A stretch of 64,000 nt of DNA from Bacillota bacterium (GTDB lineage: Bacteria > Bacillota > Clostridia > Christensenellales > UMGS416), in NCBI GenBank assembly GCA_023421955.1, contig JAEZSE010000005.1, positions 124,001-188,000 on the forward strand. The letters run 5' to 3'. The stretch's first letter is position 1. Every line of letters starts with the position of its first letter. The position numbers and the translations under genes were made by a program. Positions 1 through 9,114 of the stretch are shown here, one piece after another. The notes beneath the pieces are model-generated. The model did no database searches, had not been told where the DNA came from, and saw nothing but the letters and a program-made list of their open reading frames with translations.

Positions 1-26
1 CGTAACAGGTATTTGCGAATTCCAAG

Positions 27-56
27 AAAAAAGCCTCCCCCTGAGTTGGGAGAGGC
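27..56 (-). terminator. Terminator of the Spt-like gene
   Basis: Read on the minus strand, a GCCTCTCCC / GGGGGAGGC-type stem is followed by TTTTTT (the A run at 27-32). It lies about 20 bases past the stop codon of the PLP enzyme gene, so it is a convincing intrinsic terminator for that gene. Confidence 0.8.
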
Positions 57-74
57 AAGACACAATGATAAGCA

Positions 75-1250
75 TCAGATCTTTGAAAACACCCTCTTGA
101 ACGCCTCCACCGCGGTGTCCATCTGCTCTTTGGTGTGGGTGGCTGTATAGCTTGTGCGCAGCATGCACTGGCCTTCGGCCACAGCCGGTGGGATAACCGG
201 GTTCACATAAACGCCTTCCTCAAACAGCATTTTGGTGATCATGAACGTACGCACCATGTCATAGGTGTAAACCGGGATGATGGCCGTGTCACCGTCAATA
301 ATGGGGATGCCGGCTTCCTTCAGCTTGCCGCGCATGTAATTGGCGATGTCAATCAGTGCCTTCTGGCGCTGCGGCTCACTACGGATGATGCGCAACGCCT
401 CCAGAGCGGCAGCGGCGTTGGCCGGAGGGATGGACGCGCTGAAGATGAAAGGGCGAGACTTGTGCTTCACATAATGGATCACCGGCTCCGAGGCCGCAAT
501 GCAGCCGCCCAGCGAGGCCAAGCTCTTTGAGAACGTGGTCATGATGATGTCCACCTCGTCCTCCAGGCCAAAGTGGTTGGCCGTGCCCCTGCCGCAGTCC
601 CCCACCATGCCCACACCATGGGCGTCATCCACCATTAAGCGGGCGTTGTACTTTTTCTTTAGTTCCACAATAGCCGGCAGGTTTGCAAGATCTCCGCTCA
701 TACTGAACACACCGTCTACTACAATCAGCTTGCCCGCATCCGCCGGCAGCCGCGCCAGTGTCTCTTCCAGATCTTGCATGTCATTGTGGCGGAATTTAAC
801 AGTGCGCTTGGCAAAGCTCAGCTTGCAGGCGTCCACGATGCTGGCGTGGTTTTCCTCATCGTTGATGATGTAGTCATGCCAGCCTACGATGGAAGATATG
901 ATGCCGAGATTCGTTTGGAACCCGGTGCTATAGGTGAGTGCAGCTTCCTTGTGAAAGAAATCAGCAAGTTCTTGCTCAAGCTGCTCGTGCAGCACCAGCG
1001 TGCCATTCAGGAACCGTGATCCGGAGCAGCCTGTACCGTATTGATCAAGGGCATCCTTGGCGGCCTGTATCGTCCTAGGATCGGACGTGAGGCCCATATA
1101 GTTGTTTGAGCCGATCATGATAATGCGGCGTCCGTCAATGGTTACTTCAGTATCCTGTGCGGTTTGCAGTGCGTGAAAGTAGGGATAGAGACCGGATTTT
1201 ATCGCCTCTCTTGCGTCGGTGAAATTGTTACACCTTTCGAAGATATCCAT
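75..1250 (-). CDS. Serine palmitoyltransferase-like alpha-oxoamine synthase (PLP)
   Basis: Fold-type I PLP enzyme of the alpha-oxoamine synthase family, which condenses an amino acid with an acyl-CoA or acyl-ACP and releases CO2. The 391-residue protein from ATG 1250 has GSNNYMGLT and GTGCSGSRFLNGT near the N-terminus, the Asp/His motif VDDAHGVG and the Schiff-base lysine in TTFSKSLASLGG. The N-terminal YPYF...QDTEV stretch and the C-terminal GVYVNPVIPPAV...TATHT stretch look more like Bacteroidetes serine palmitoyltransferases than BioF (pimeloyl-CoA) or Kbl (glycine/acetyl-CoA); this is from memory of the families, without alignment. ATG 1250 is chosen because AGGAGG lies 6 bases upstream; an ATG 14 codons earlier has no ribosome site. 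Two short-chain dehydrogenases lie beside it, and one could reduce the 3-keto product. The substrate is inferred; KBL or AONS activity remains possible. Confidence 0.8.
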   Translation of the reverse strand: MDIFERCNNFTDAREAIKSGLYPYFHALQTAQDTEVTIDGRRIIMIGSNNYMGLTSDPRTIQAAKDALDQYGTGCSGSRFLNGTLVLHEQLEQELADFFHKEAALTYSTGFQTNLGIISSIVGWHDYIINDEENHASIVDACKLSFAKRTVKFRHNDMQDLEETLARLPADAGKLIVVDGVFSMSGDLANLPAIVELKKKYNARLMVDDAHGVGMVGDCGRGTANHFGLEDEVDIIMTTFSKSLASLGGCIAASEPVIHYVKHKSRPFIFSASIPPANAAAALEALRIIRSEPQRQKALIDIANYMRGKLKEAGIPIIDGDTAIIPVYTYDMVRTFMITKMLFEEGVYVNPVIPPAVAEGQCMLRTSYTATHTKEQMDTAVEAFKRVFSKI

Positions 1251-1553
1251 GACATGCCTCCTGAGAATATAGATAAATAATACCGTTGTCATGCAATTAT
1301 AGCATGTTTCTGTCGCCTTAGCACCAAATAGAGTTTTTTGTCATTATGCAAAAAGTGGTAAATAATAATGATTTAAAGATGGGAGTCCTGCTTGCATTTA
1401 CAGGGTAAAGGAGATATTATTCATAGATAGCTGACGAATTTGGGTGAAATAAGTCTGCTAATGATGTATCGTGGCGGCAGGGAATGTACAACGGGAAGCC
1501 ACCTCGGTTTTATGCAAGTATTGGTATTCGATGCATGGAAGCGAAATATAGAC
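1251..1553 (-). promoter_or_regulatory. Gap with extended -10 promoter of the Spt-like gene
   Basis: This 303-base gap holds no convincing gene. On the minus strand TGCTATAAT (1296-1304) is an extended -10 element inside a near-palindrome CATGC-TATAATT-GCATG, about 45 bases before the ATG at 1250. No clear -35 box is seen. The PLP gene therefore seems to have its own promoter rather than depending on the upstream SDR gene. The rest (about 1320-1553) shows nothing recognisable. Confidence 0.55.
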
Positions 1554-2408
1554 TTACGGTTGTTCTTGCTTGTCGCTGTCAGAAGGCTTGATGCGGCTAA
1601 GCGCGTTGGCCCAGCGCCGCGCAACGATCCGGGTGCGCCATGATAGCGGGGCGAAGGCGCTAATCCGTGCAATGAAAACGTTGATCCATCCTGGAATGTA
1701 GATGCGTTTACCGCGAGAAGCCGCGCGGAGTGTGCCTTCGGCCACGAATGACGGAGGATATGCGGTCACACGGCCCCAGAAACCCTGCGACTCAATGGAG
1801 CGCCGCCAGTAATCGCTAGTCGGGATGCCAGCCGGGCAGACCACAGTGACGGTGGCGTTCTGGTGCCGAAGCTCCTCCGAAAGCGCAAATGCAAAGTGAA
1901 CAAGAAAACGCTTGGAAGCAGCGTAAAGCGCTTTATACGGCATTGGCTGAAAGGCTGCGAGGCTTGAGATGAATACGATACGAAACGGCGCATTGGCATC
2001 ACGGCGTATGAGAGCCCTCAGCGTCATATCGGCGGCCGCTTCGTTGTTAATGCGCAGGAGCTTGCAAATCTCTCCGGTATCGCGTTCTGAAAACATCCCT
2101 TCAAAGTCCGTACCGGCTACGTTGATGATCCAGTTGGGATGATACCCCTGAGCGTCTACGTCACGCCACAGCGAGTCACGGGCGTTGGCGTCGGACAAAT
2201 CTGCCTCAAAGCATGCGATACGTATGGGGAAGCAATGCAATTCATCGCGCAACGCTTCACAACGGGCTAGGTTTGACGAGCAGAGCAACAGATCATGCCC
2301 TAGTCTGGCAAACTCATGGGCAAACGCGCGGCCAAGCCCGCCGCTGGCACCGGTGATCAGCACTGTGGACACAGGTCTTGTACCTTCTTGTAAGATATTT
2401 TCTTGCAT
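1554..2408 (-). CDS. Short-chain dehydrogenase/reductase
   Basis: Classical SDR of 284 residues: Rossmann motif TGASGGLG near residue 20, NVAG near residue 97, serine in VFISSLAAF and the catalytic YAASK. A basic, hydrophobic C-terminal stretch (GWINVFIARISAFAPL) could attach it to the membrane, as in 3-ketosphinganine reductases and related lipid SDRs. It lies upstream of the Spt-like gene on the same strand and is divergent from a second SDR. The ATG at 2408 has no ribosome site; GTG at 2372 has AGAAGG about 10 bases upstream and would remove 12 residues that precede the fold, so it is a good alternative start. A ketoreductase role on a lipid substrate is inferred from context only. Confidence 0.75.
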   Translation of the reverse strand: MQENILQEGTRPVSTVLITGASGGLGRAFAHEFARLGHDLLLCSSNLARCEALRDELHCFPIRIACFEADLSDANARDSLWRDVDAQGYHPNWIINVAGTDFEGMFSERDTGEICKLLRINNEAAADMTLRALIRRDANAPFRIVFISSLAAFQPMPYKALYAASKRFLVHFAFALSEELRHQNATVTVVCPAGIPTSDYWRRSIESQGFWGRVTAYPPSFVAEGTLRAASRGKRIYIPGWINVFIARISAFAPLSWRTRIVARRWANALSRIKPSDSDKQEQP

Positions 2409-2526
2409 TATAATATAAAAAACACAGTGCCCGCAAGATTTTCCAGGCGGATGCTGAGGTGTCCCCGCTACGAATCCGGTTTATGTGATAGTGGGCTAGA
2501 TAATACATGGGAGGCAGTAAAGCAGT

Positions 2527-3378
2527 ATGAGTAAGGTGGTATTGGTGTCAGGCGCATCGTCAGGCTTGGGGCTGGCGACAGCGTTATACTTGGCAGATCA
2601 GGGGTATACCGTTTATGCGGGGGCTCGTTCGTATCGGGATGAAGCACCGGAGCGAATGCCGAACGGAAGCGCAGGCGTTTGCCAGAGGGTCTATCTAGAT
2701 GTATCAGATGAGGACAGTTTGAAAAGCGTTGTCGATCGGGTCATTCGCGAACAAGGCCGCATCGACGTACTTGTCAATTGCGCTGCTGTGATCGCGCTGG
2801 GTTCGGTGGAGGATCTGTCGATGGAGGAATACCACGATGTGATCAATACCAACCTATATGGCGTGATCCGGATGTGCAAGCAGGTGCTGCCGCATATGCG
2901 GGCTCAGGGAGAGGGTTTGATACTGAATTTCAGCTCCGGAGGCGGCATCATCGGCATCCCGTTCCAGAGCGCCTATTGCAGTTCCAAGTTTGCCGTCGAG
3001 GGTTTCTCTGAGGTGCTGCGCTGGGAAGTGAAAAACAGAGGGATCAATGTGGTGGTCCTTGAGCCCGGCGATTGCAGATCGGGCTCTCAGAATTACCGCC
3101 GCCGCGCAAAAAATGCCATCTTGCCGGCATCAGAATACCTGGAAGACTTCAAAACAGTCACTGAAAAGATTGATCATGATGAAGCAAATGGCGCAGACCC
3201 TGCCGTGGTGGCGAAAAGGGTATATCAAATTCTTATGAGCCGTAAGCCCAAAATCCGTTACAATGTATTCCGCTCGGCGGAAATCCTTTTACCGCTCAAG
3301 ATGATGATGCCCACATGGCTCGCAGAGATGATGTTTTTCGGGTACTATAATCTGCGGAGCACGGGTCGGAGAAAGTAA
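2527..3378 (+). CDS. Short-chain dehydrogenase/reductase
   Basis: Classical SDR of 283 residues with SGASSGLG (residues 8-15), NCAA near 86, NTN/LYG, the serine in NFSSGGG and catalytic YCSSK. The C-terminus (from about 245) is hydrophobic with a run of methionines, which suggests a membrane-associated or lipid-type substrate. GGGAGG lies 11 bases upstream of the ATG. It is divergent from the SDR at 1554-2408; the 118 bases between them would carry both promoters. The two SDRs share the fold but are not close copies. Substrate unknown; 3-ketosphinganine-type reduction is one hypothesis given the Spt-like gene nearby. Confidence 0.75.
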   Translation: MSKVVLVSGASSGLGLATALYLADQGYTVYAGARSYRDEAPERMPNGSAGVCQRVYLDVSDEDSLKSVVDRVIREQGRIDVLVNCAAVIALGSVEDLSMEEYHDVINTNLYGVIRMCKQVLPHMRAQGEGLILNFSSGGGIIGIPFQSAYCSSKFAVEGFSEVLRWEVKNRGINVVVLEPGDCRSGSQNYRRRAKNAILPASEYLEDFKTVTEKIDHDEANGADPAVVAKRVYQILMSRKPKIRYNVFRSAEILLPLKMMMPTWLAEMMFFGYYNLRSTGRRK

Positions 3379-3418
3379 TATTATGAATTTGATTGTTTAT
3401 GCGATCACCATATTTTTA

Positions 3419-3447
3419 TTGAGTAATTTAGTTAGATGACTTATAAT
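3419..3447 (+). promoter_or_regulatory. Promoter of the ABC exporter operon
   Basis: TTGAGT (3419-3424), a 17-base spacer and TATAAT (3442-3447), 50 bases upstream of the lipoprotein adaptor start. It would drive the four-gene ABC operon up to 9042. Confidence 0.65.
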
Positions 3448-3497
3448 CTGTGGGTGAAACTTCAAGAGGACCATTTTTGAAAGGGGATTGCCCAAAC

Positions 3498-4529
3498 ATG
3501 AATGCAAGCCGCCCGATCAAGTTTTTGTTTCTTTGCGTCGTGATGATGCTCACTTTGCTGGCCTCCGGCTGCCAGTACATTCTGCCGGTGGAAGAGGAAC
3601 CTCTGGCACCACCCCTGGTGGTGCCCAAAGATGTGGACTACACCACGGTTGATGTGGTTAGGGGCGATCTGGTTAATTCCGTGCAGGGCGTTGGCAAGTT
3701 GGAAAGTGTCAAGCTGGTTGACATTTACTTCACTGCAGGCGGCGGCCGCATCAAAAGCACAAATGTGAAGCTTGGAGATAAGGTCAAAAAGGGCGATGTT
3801 CTGATCCAGCTGGATGTGGATGATCTGAATTACCAGCTGTCCATAGCCCAGTTAAGGCTCAAACAGATGGAAAATAGCTATGCCTCCATGGAAAAGCAGA
3901 TGAAGAGGGCGCGAGACAAGATGCCCCTCCGAAATGCGGAAATTGACCTCCAAATCCAACGACTTGAAGTGAAGCATCTGAAGCAGCAGATTGAAAATGC
4001 CACATTGAGAGCCCCGATTGACGGGTCTGTGGTATATGTGACGTATGCCCACCAGGGTAGCTATGTGGACGCATACACCACTTTGGTGCGTGTAGCTGAC
4101 CAAAGTGTAAAAATGCTGACGTATATCGACGATTTGAATCGACCCTATTTTCAAATCGGTATGAAGGTTCAGGTTACTCTGATTTCCGATGATAGCACCA
4201 CGGAGGGAGAGGTGGTCTCCACACCCTTCGAGCGTGACAAATTTGACGAGGAAAAGCTCAGCAAGATGTTGTTTATCAAGGTGCCGGATGATTTTCTGGT
4301 CAATACCAAAGTGGGTGATGAGGCAAAGTTGGTCTTGATCCTTGGAGAAAGGCAAAATGTATTGAAGATTCCGCGCAGCGTTGTCAGAACATATCTCCAG
4401 CGCAAATATGTTCAGGTGCTTGTGGATGGCGTTAAGGTTGAGAAAGATGTACAGACCGGATTGGAAACCGCCACAGAGGTGGAGATTATTAGCGGCCTGG
4501 AGGAAGGCGAAAAGGTCATCGTTCGCTGA
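3498..4529 (+). CDS. Lipoprotein membrane-fusion (MacA/HlyD-like) adaptor
   Basis: 343-residue adaptor subunit of an ABC exporter. The start at ATG 3498 follows AAAGGGG and gives a short basic N-terminus, a hydrophobic stretch and the lipobox LASGC, with Cys25 as the lipidated residue. Next come a biotinyl-lipoyl-like segment (GDKVKKGDVLIQLDVDD), a short alpha-helical hairpin rich in Lys/Arg/Gln, the second lipoyl half (APIDGSVVYV) and beta-barrel domains ending in SGLEEGEKVIVR, as in MacA/HlyD. An extension upstream of 3498 would destroy the signal sequence. It is first in the operon, followed by a permease and two ATPases. Substrate unknown: a peptide, lipid or antimicrobial. Confidence 0.85.
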   Translation: MNASRPIKFLFLCVVMMLTLLASGCQYILPVEEEPLAPPLVVPKDVDYTTVDVVRGDLVNSVQGVGKLESVKLVDIYFTAGGGRIKSTNVKLGDKVKKGDVLIQLDVDDLNYQLSIAQLRLKQMENSYASMEKQMKRARDKMPLRNAEIDLQIQRLEVKHLKQQIENATLRAPIDGSVVYVTYAHQGSYVDAYTTLVRVADQSVKMLTYIDDLNRPYFQIGMKVQVTLISDDSTTEGEVVSTPFERDKFDEEKLSKMLFIKVPDDFLVNTKVGDEAKLVLILGERQNVLKIPRSVVRTYLQRKYVQVLVDGVKVEKDVQTGLETATEVEIISGLEEGEKVIVR

Positions 4530-4559
4530 CAACTCTGGCTTCTGTGAGGGGGGTTCGTC

Positions 4560-7400
4560 TTGTTCTTTTTAGTTTTAAAGAAAATCACAAACAACAAGTG
4601 GCTGATGGGCTGTTTGTTGATAGGTTCCGTCCTGGCCGTTGCACTTGTTAGCAGCATCCCACTGTATACCGGCGGGATTCTGCAGCGCATGCTCACAAAG
4701 GATCTGGAGCAATATCAGGTTGATACCGGGAAATATCCCGGACGCTATATCATGGATCTGAATACATTTACCTTTTTCTCTGGCGACGCCAACAGCCGTG
4801 TGAATACCTATGGCTGGTTCGACGGGCAAACAGACGGCATGGTGAACAAACTTGGCTTGCCGTACCTCAAGGTAAAGCGCCTTGGAATGGACTACATGAC
4901 GTTTGTGCCTGAAGTCCAGAAAGAAGAGAAGCCCTCCAGGGTGTACTGCAAGCTGTATGGCGTGACTGATTATGACAAGCATATTGAGATAGTTGCGGGC
5001 CGGATGCCTGCTGCCCTGCCAGTGGATGGCGTTTATGAAGTCTTGGCTACTGAGTCCGCACAGAAAAACTCATTGAACATCGTTTTGAATGAAACGCTTG
5101 TTCTGAGAGACGAAACCAAGCAGATGGGTGAAATTCGCGTGAAGGTGGTGGGCCTTTTCCGCCGCCCTGCAACAGCAGATATATGGTGGAGCGATGGATC
5201 AGGTGTTTATGATACGGCATTGTTGATGGATTATCACCTGATGGATCAGGATGTGGTGCGAAAAAACCATGCGATTGTAACCGCATACTGGTATTACGCA
5301 TTGGATTATACCAAGCTCAAAGTGGCGGATTTGAAGCAATTCAGCCAATTGCTTGATCAGCAGAAGAAGTTTTTCACAAAGTATGCCGGCACGCAATGGC
5401 AATTCCCATCCAAACCGATTCTTGAACAATATGCCGCCAGATCGGATCAACTCCGGGTCACGCTTTGGGTATTACAGGTTCCGATTTTGATGATGCTGGC
5501 TTTCTATATTTTCATGGTCAGCCAGCTCATCATAGAAAATGACCGTAATGAGATCGCCGTGCTAAGAAGCCGCGGTGCGTCGGGAATGCAGGTGTTTGGC
5601 AGCTACTTGCTGCAAAGCACCATCCTGAGCGGCATATCGGTTGTTCTCGGGCCCTTTGTGGCATTTATCATCTGTCGGGTGCTTGGTGCGGCAAATGGGT
5701 TCCTTGAGTTTGTGTCACGCACGGCGCTCCCCTTAGAAATGGATTTCAGCACGGTGCTATATGCAATATACGCGGCGGGTTTCTCCATCCTGATGATGAT
5801 GATTCCGGCGATCCGGGCGACCAGAACGACTATTGTGGAGCACAAACAAAAAAAGGCCCGCCGCTGGAATGTGCCCCTGTGGCAGAAAATGTTCCTCGAC
5901 ATCATTCTTCTTGGTGTGTCTCTATACGGTTTGTATCAGTATAACATAAGGCAGAAAACCATTCTGGTTACCGCGGCGGAAGGCATGTCTGTGCCGGTGG
6001 ATCCTTTCCTGTTTATTATATCCACTGCATTTGTCATTGGTGCCGGTCTGTTGTTCCTACGGATCTATCCGCTGGTGATCCGTCTGATTTCCTGGTCCGG
6101 CAGAAAGCTCTGGACGCCAGTGGTTTACTCGTCGTTCATTCAGGTCGGCCGATCCGGTGGGCGGGAGCAGTTCCTGATGCTGTTCTTAATCCTGACGATC
6201 TCCATTGGTGTTTTCAACGCCAATTCGGCACGGACGATTAACCAGAACATTGTGGATAAAGTCAACTATCAATATGGAGCCGATCTGACGTTGCAGATGG
6301 AGTGGTCGAGTAATGAGATTGTGAACACTGCGCCTGCCATGCCCTCAGGAATGCCAGCTTCAAATACAACCAGTGCCGCACAAGTGATCACGTATCAGGA
6401 ACCCGATTTCAGCATGTATTCCAAGCTCGACGGCACACAGGCCGCCGCAAGGGTGTTTATTCCCAACGGCACTGTGAGCATTTACGGTGCAGAACGGGAG
6501 CAACGCGCGGGCAAGTTGATGGCAATTGTGCCAAACGAGTTTGGTCTTGTAGCTTGGAGCAAGCCGGATTTGCTGGATCATCACTTTAACAAATACTTGA
6601 ACCTGCTGAGCCATTCCCCCAATGCTGTGCTTATATCTCAATCCCTGATGAAAGAGCTTAAACTAAAGGTTGGCGATCCGATCACTTTCCGCTGGGGAAA
6701 CCAGGATGATGTAGATGGGGTGGTCTATGCTTCGGTGGAGTTTTGGCCCGGCCTAAATCCATATGAGGGTGACAGCAAGAATTTCATCATTGCTAACTTG
6801 AATTACGTGCAGGCGAGCACGTCCAAAGAACCTTATCAGATATGGTACAAGAAGACCCCAACTGCCACAACAAAGCAGATCTATCATGATATTGAAGTCA
6901 AACAGATGGATCTCAAGTGGATTGAAGATGCGAGACAGGAGATTGTAGAGAAAAAGAACGACGCTCTCCTGCAGGGCACCAATGGTGCGATGACCCTTGG
7001 GTTTATTGTCACATTGGCCATCAGCATGATCGGTTTTTTCATCTACTGGATACTGTCGATCCAGGCACGCACCTTGCAGTTCGGCGTGTTACGCGCCATG
7101 GGAATGAGCGCAGCGAAGGTCATGCTGATGCTGGTGTTTGAGCAGGTCATGATATCCGGTGCGGCCATTCTGATGGGTTTAATCATTGGAGGTGTGATGA
7201 GCAGCCTCTTTGTGCCGCTGCTTGGGTTGGTTTACGGTGCCGCAGAGCAGGTGCCGCCATTCTCCGTGATTGCCAGTCGCGCAGATTATTACAGGCTTTA
7301 TGCCGTGGTGGGTGGAATGCTGGCCGCAGGCTTTGCGATGCTAGGCATCCTTGTGAAGCGAATTAAGGTTTCGCAGGCCATCAAGCTTGGGGAGGATTAA
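4560..7400 (+). CDS. FtsX/MacB-type ABC transporter permease
   Basis: 946-residue membrane protein starting at TTG 4560, with a strong GAGGGGGG ribosome site about 8 bases upstream. It has one membrane segment near residues 15-33, a large extracytoplasmic region, three or four segments at about 305-430, more at about 445-560, a second large extracytoplasmic domain, and three final segments after residue 815. FtsX-like motifs occur twice (NDRNEIAVLRSRGAS and QFGVLRAMGMS), so a single chain holds two FtsX domains. The family (MacB, LolCE, BceB-like) works by mechanotransmission rather than classical alternating access. It is flanked by an adaptor lipoprotein and two ATPases, which suggests one double permease served by two different ATPases. 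Confidence 0.85.
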   Translation: MFFLVLKKITNNKWLMGCLLIGSVLAVALVSSIPLYTGGILQRMLTKDLEQYQVDTGKYPGRYIMDLNTFTFFSGDANSRVNTYGWFDGQTDGMVNKLGLPYLKVKRLGMDYMTFVPEVQKEEKPSRVYCKLYGVTDYDKHIEIVAGRMPAALPVDGVYEVLATESAQKNSLNIVLNETLVLRDETKQMGEIRVKVVGLFRRPATADIWWSDGSGVYDTALLMDYHLMDQDVVRKNHAIVTAYWYYALDYTKLKVADLKQFSQLLDQQKKFFTKYAGTQWQFPSKPILEQYAARSDQLRVTLWVLQVPILMMLAFYIFMVSQLIIENDRNEIAVLRSRGASGMQVFGSYLLQSTILSGISVVLGPFVAFIICRVLGAANGFLEFVSRTALPLEMDFSTVLYAIYAAGFSILMMMIPAIRATRTTIVEHKQKKARRWNVPLWQKMFLDIILLGVSLYGLYQYNIRQKTILVTAAEGMSVPVDPFLFIISTAFVIGAGLLFLRIYPLVIRLISWSGRKLWTPVVYSSFIQVGRSGGREQFLMLFLILTISIGVFNANSARTINQNIVDKVNYQYGADLTLQMEWSSNEIVNTAPAMPSGMPASNTTSAAQVITYQEPDFSMYSKLDGTQAAARVFIPNGTVSIYGAEREQRAGKLMAIVPNEFGLVAWSKPDLLDHHFNKYLNLLSHSPNAVLISQSLMKELKLKVGDPITFRWGNQDDVDGVVYASVEFWPGLNPYEGDSKNFIIANLNYVQASTSKEPYQIWYKKTPTATTKQIYHDIEVKQMDLKWIEDARQEIVEKKNDALLQGTNGAMTLGFIVTLAISMIGFFIYWILSIQARTLQFGVLRAMGMSAAKVMLMLVFEQVMISGAAILMGLIIGGVMSSLFVPLLGLVYGAAEQVPPFSVIASRADYYRLYAVVGGMLAAGFAMLGILVKRIKVSQAIKLGED

Positions 7401-7402
7401 GG

Positions 7403-8128
7403 ATGGAAAGAAACTCGATCATCTCCACAGATAATGTGAACCGGATCTTCCTCTCAGGCGGAGAACGTGTGCATGCGTTGAAGGATATCACAATCGATGT
7501 GATGCCCGGCACGCTGACAGTGCTCAAAGGCCGTTCGGGCTCCGGCAAGACCACGTTGATGAACATACTCGGCGCGCTTGACCAACCCACAAGCGGCAAG
7601 GTGTTTTTTGATGGCAAGGATATCACGATGATGCATGAGGGGCAACGCGACAAACTGCGTCGAACCCAGTGTGGCTTTGTATTCCAGTCAGTTGCGCTGA
7701 TTGGCTTGATGTCCGCCTATGAAAACGTGGAGTTTGCCCTGCGCCTCAGCGGCATCCCCAGGAAGCTCTGGCAACCACGGGTTGAGGAATGCCTGGGCTA
7801 CATCGGCCTGAAGGGCCGCATGAAGCACCGGCCTGGTGAGCTTTCGGGCGGTGAGCAGCAGCGCGTGGCAATCGCTCGCGCCATCGCCCACCGGCCTAAG
7901 GTGATTTTCGCCGATGAACCTACAGCTGAACTTGATACGCACATGGGGCTACAGGTGATGAAGCTGTTTCGGGAGCTGGTGCGTTGTGAAGGCATCACGA
8001 TTGTAATGACCACTCATGATCCAAACATGATGGATTTGGCCGATCATGTATACGCGCTGGATGATGGGGCGATCGTGGATGAGGTGTTTCACACATTCCC
8101 TGCGGAAGGGGAGGCGAGCGGTCTGTGA
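7403..8128 (+). CDS. ABC transporter ATPase (MacB/LolD type), first of two
   Basis: 241-residue nucleotide-binding subunit: Walker A GRSGSGKT (near residue 46), Q-loop in FVFQSVALIG, signature LSGGEQQR, Walker B VIFADEPT and H-loop TTHD. The LSGGEQQRVAIARA and IFADEPTAELD motifs are typical of the LolD/MacB/BceA group. It starts 2 bases after the permease gene and overlaps the next ATPase gene by 4 bases (GTGA), so the three are translationally coupled. All catalytic motifs are intact. Confidence 0.9.
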   Translation: MERNSIISTDNVNRIFLSGGERVHALKDITIDVMPGTLTVLKGRSGSGKTTLMNILGALDQPTSGKVFFDGKDITMMHEGQRDKLRRTQCGFVFQSVALIGLMSAYENVEFALRLSGIPRKLWQPRVEECLGYIGLKGRMKHRPGELSGGEQQRVAIARAIAHRPKVIFADEPTAELDTHMGLQVMKLFRELVRCEGITIVMTTHDPNMMDLADHVYALDDGAIVDEVFHTFPAEGEASGL

Positions 8129-9042
8129 GTGAGATGATACTGGCGGAAAACCTTGTGAAGATCTATAAAACCTCTGAAACAGAGGTTGTTGCGCTGCAAG
8201 GGCTGGATTTAACTGTGGAATCCGGCGAGTTGATGGCGATCATCGGCAAATCCGGCTCGGGTAAATCCACGCTGCTTAATATGATCGGCGGGCTGGACCG
8301 GCCAAGCGCGGGCACGCTGCTTGTAGACGGCAAAAACATGCTGAAGTTTACTGAAAAGGATTATGTAAAATACAAGCGTGAGACGGTCGGCTTTATCTGG
8401 CAGAACAACGCCCGCAACTTGATTCCCTATATGACCGCCATGGAAAATATCCAGTTACCAATGGTGCTGACCAATGAGCGGGCCCGGCGCGAGCGTGCAC
8501 GGGAGATGCTGGAACTTGTGGGGTTATCACACCGCTGGAGAAACCGTCTGAGCCAGCTTTCTGGTGGGGAGCAGCAGCGTGTGGCGATTGCCATCGCGTT
8601 AGCCAACCAGCCAAAGCTCCTTTTGGCTGATGAGCCCACCGGCTCGGTGGACAACCGCACAGCTGACATGATTCTGGATATCTTCCGCGAGGTCAACCGC
8701 CAACTGGGCATTACTATCATCATCGTAACCCACGACACATCTCTTTCGGGCAAGGTGGGCCGCATTGTCGCAATTCGTGACGGCCGCACTTCCAGCGAAT
8801 ATGTAAACAGGGTTTCCTATATGGATGAACTACAAAATGTTAAGAATCTCAACGAAACCGAGCAGCATGTGGAGCTTGCGGTGGTGGATGGTTCTGGTCG
8901 CCTTCAGATCCCCACGGAGTACCTCGCTCAGATTGGCATCAGGGGCCGCTCCCGACTGCGTGTGGAGATGGAGGGCGACCGGGTCGTGATCTTCAACCCA
9001 AGGGAGCAGAAGCAGGAAGAAGCCAAGACAGAAGCGGAGTAG
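8125..9042 (+). CDS. ABC transporter ATPase with C-terminal AbrB-like domain
   Basis: 305-residue ATPase starting at GTG 8125 and overlapping the previous stop. Residues 1-230 form a complete MacB/LolD-type domain: Walker A GKSGSGKS, signature LSGGEQQR, Walker B LLLADEPTGS, H-loop VTHD. After a linker, residues about 254-291 read as a SpoVT/AbrB swapped-hairpin element: GRLQIPTEYLAQIGI followed by SRLRVEMEGDRVVIFNP, matching the G-R-(x)-I-P...G-I...V-E-(x)-E-G-D pattern of that fold. The tail ends in a charged Glu/Lys stretch. AbrB domains dimerise and usually bind DNA; here the role could be dimerisation of the ATPase or regulation. The domain call rests on pattern, not on a profile search. 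Confidence 0.85.
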   Translation: MSEMILAENLVKIYKTSETEVVALQGLDLTVESGELMAIIGKSGSGKSTLLNMIGGLDRPSAGTLLVDGKNMLKFTEKDYVKYKRETVGFIWQNNARNLIPYMTAMENIQLPMVLTNERARRERAREMLELVGLSHRWRNRLSQLSGGEQQRVAIAIALANQPKLLLADEPTGSVDNRTADMILDIFREVNRQLGITIIIVTHDTSLSGKVGRIVAIRDGRTSSEYVNRVSYMDELQNVKNLNETEQHVELAVVDGSGRLQIPTEYLAQIGIRGRSRLRVEMEGDRVVIFNPREQKQEEAKTEAE

Positions 9043-9114
9043 TGGGGGCTGGCATTTCCTGAAGCACGGAAGTAGTTTCACAAACGTGTTTTCTTCTACT
9101 TCTTCCATATACTA

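Noticed and set aside
1421..1672. Minus-strand open frame downstream of the first SDR gene
   Set aside because: No ribosome site and no recognisable pattern; it overlaps the SDR 3' end.
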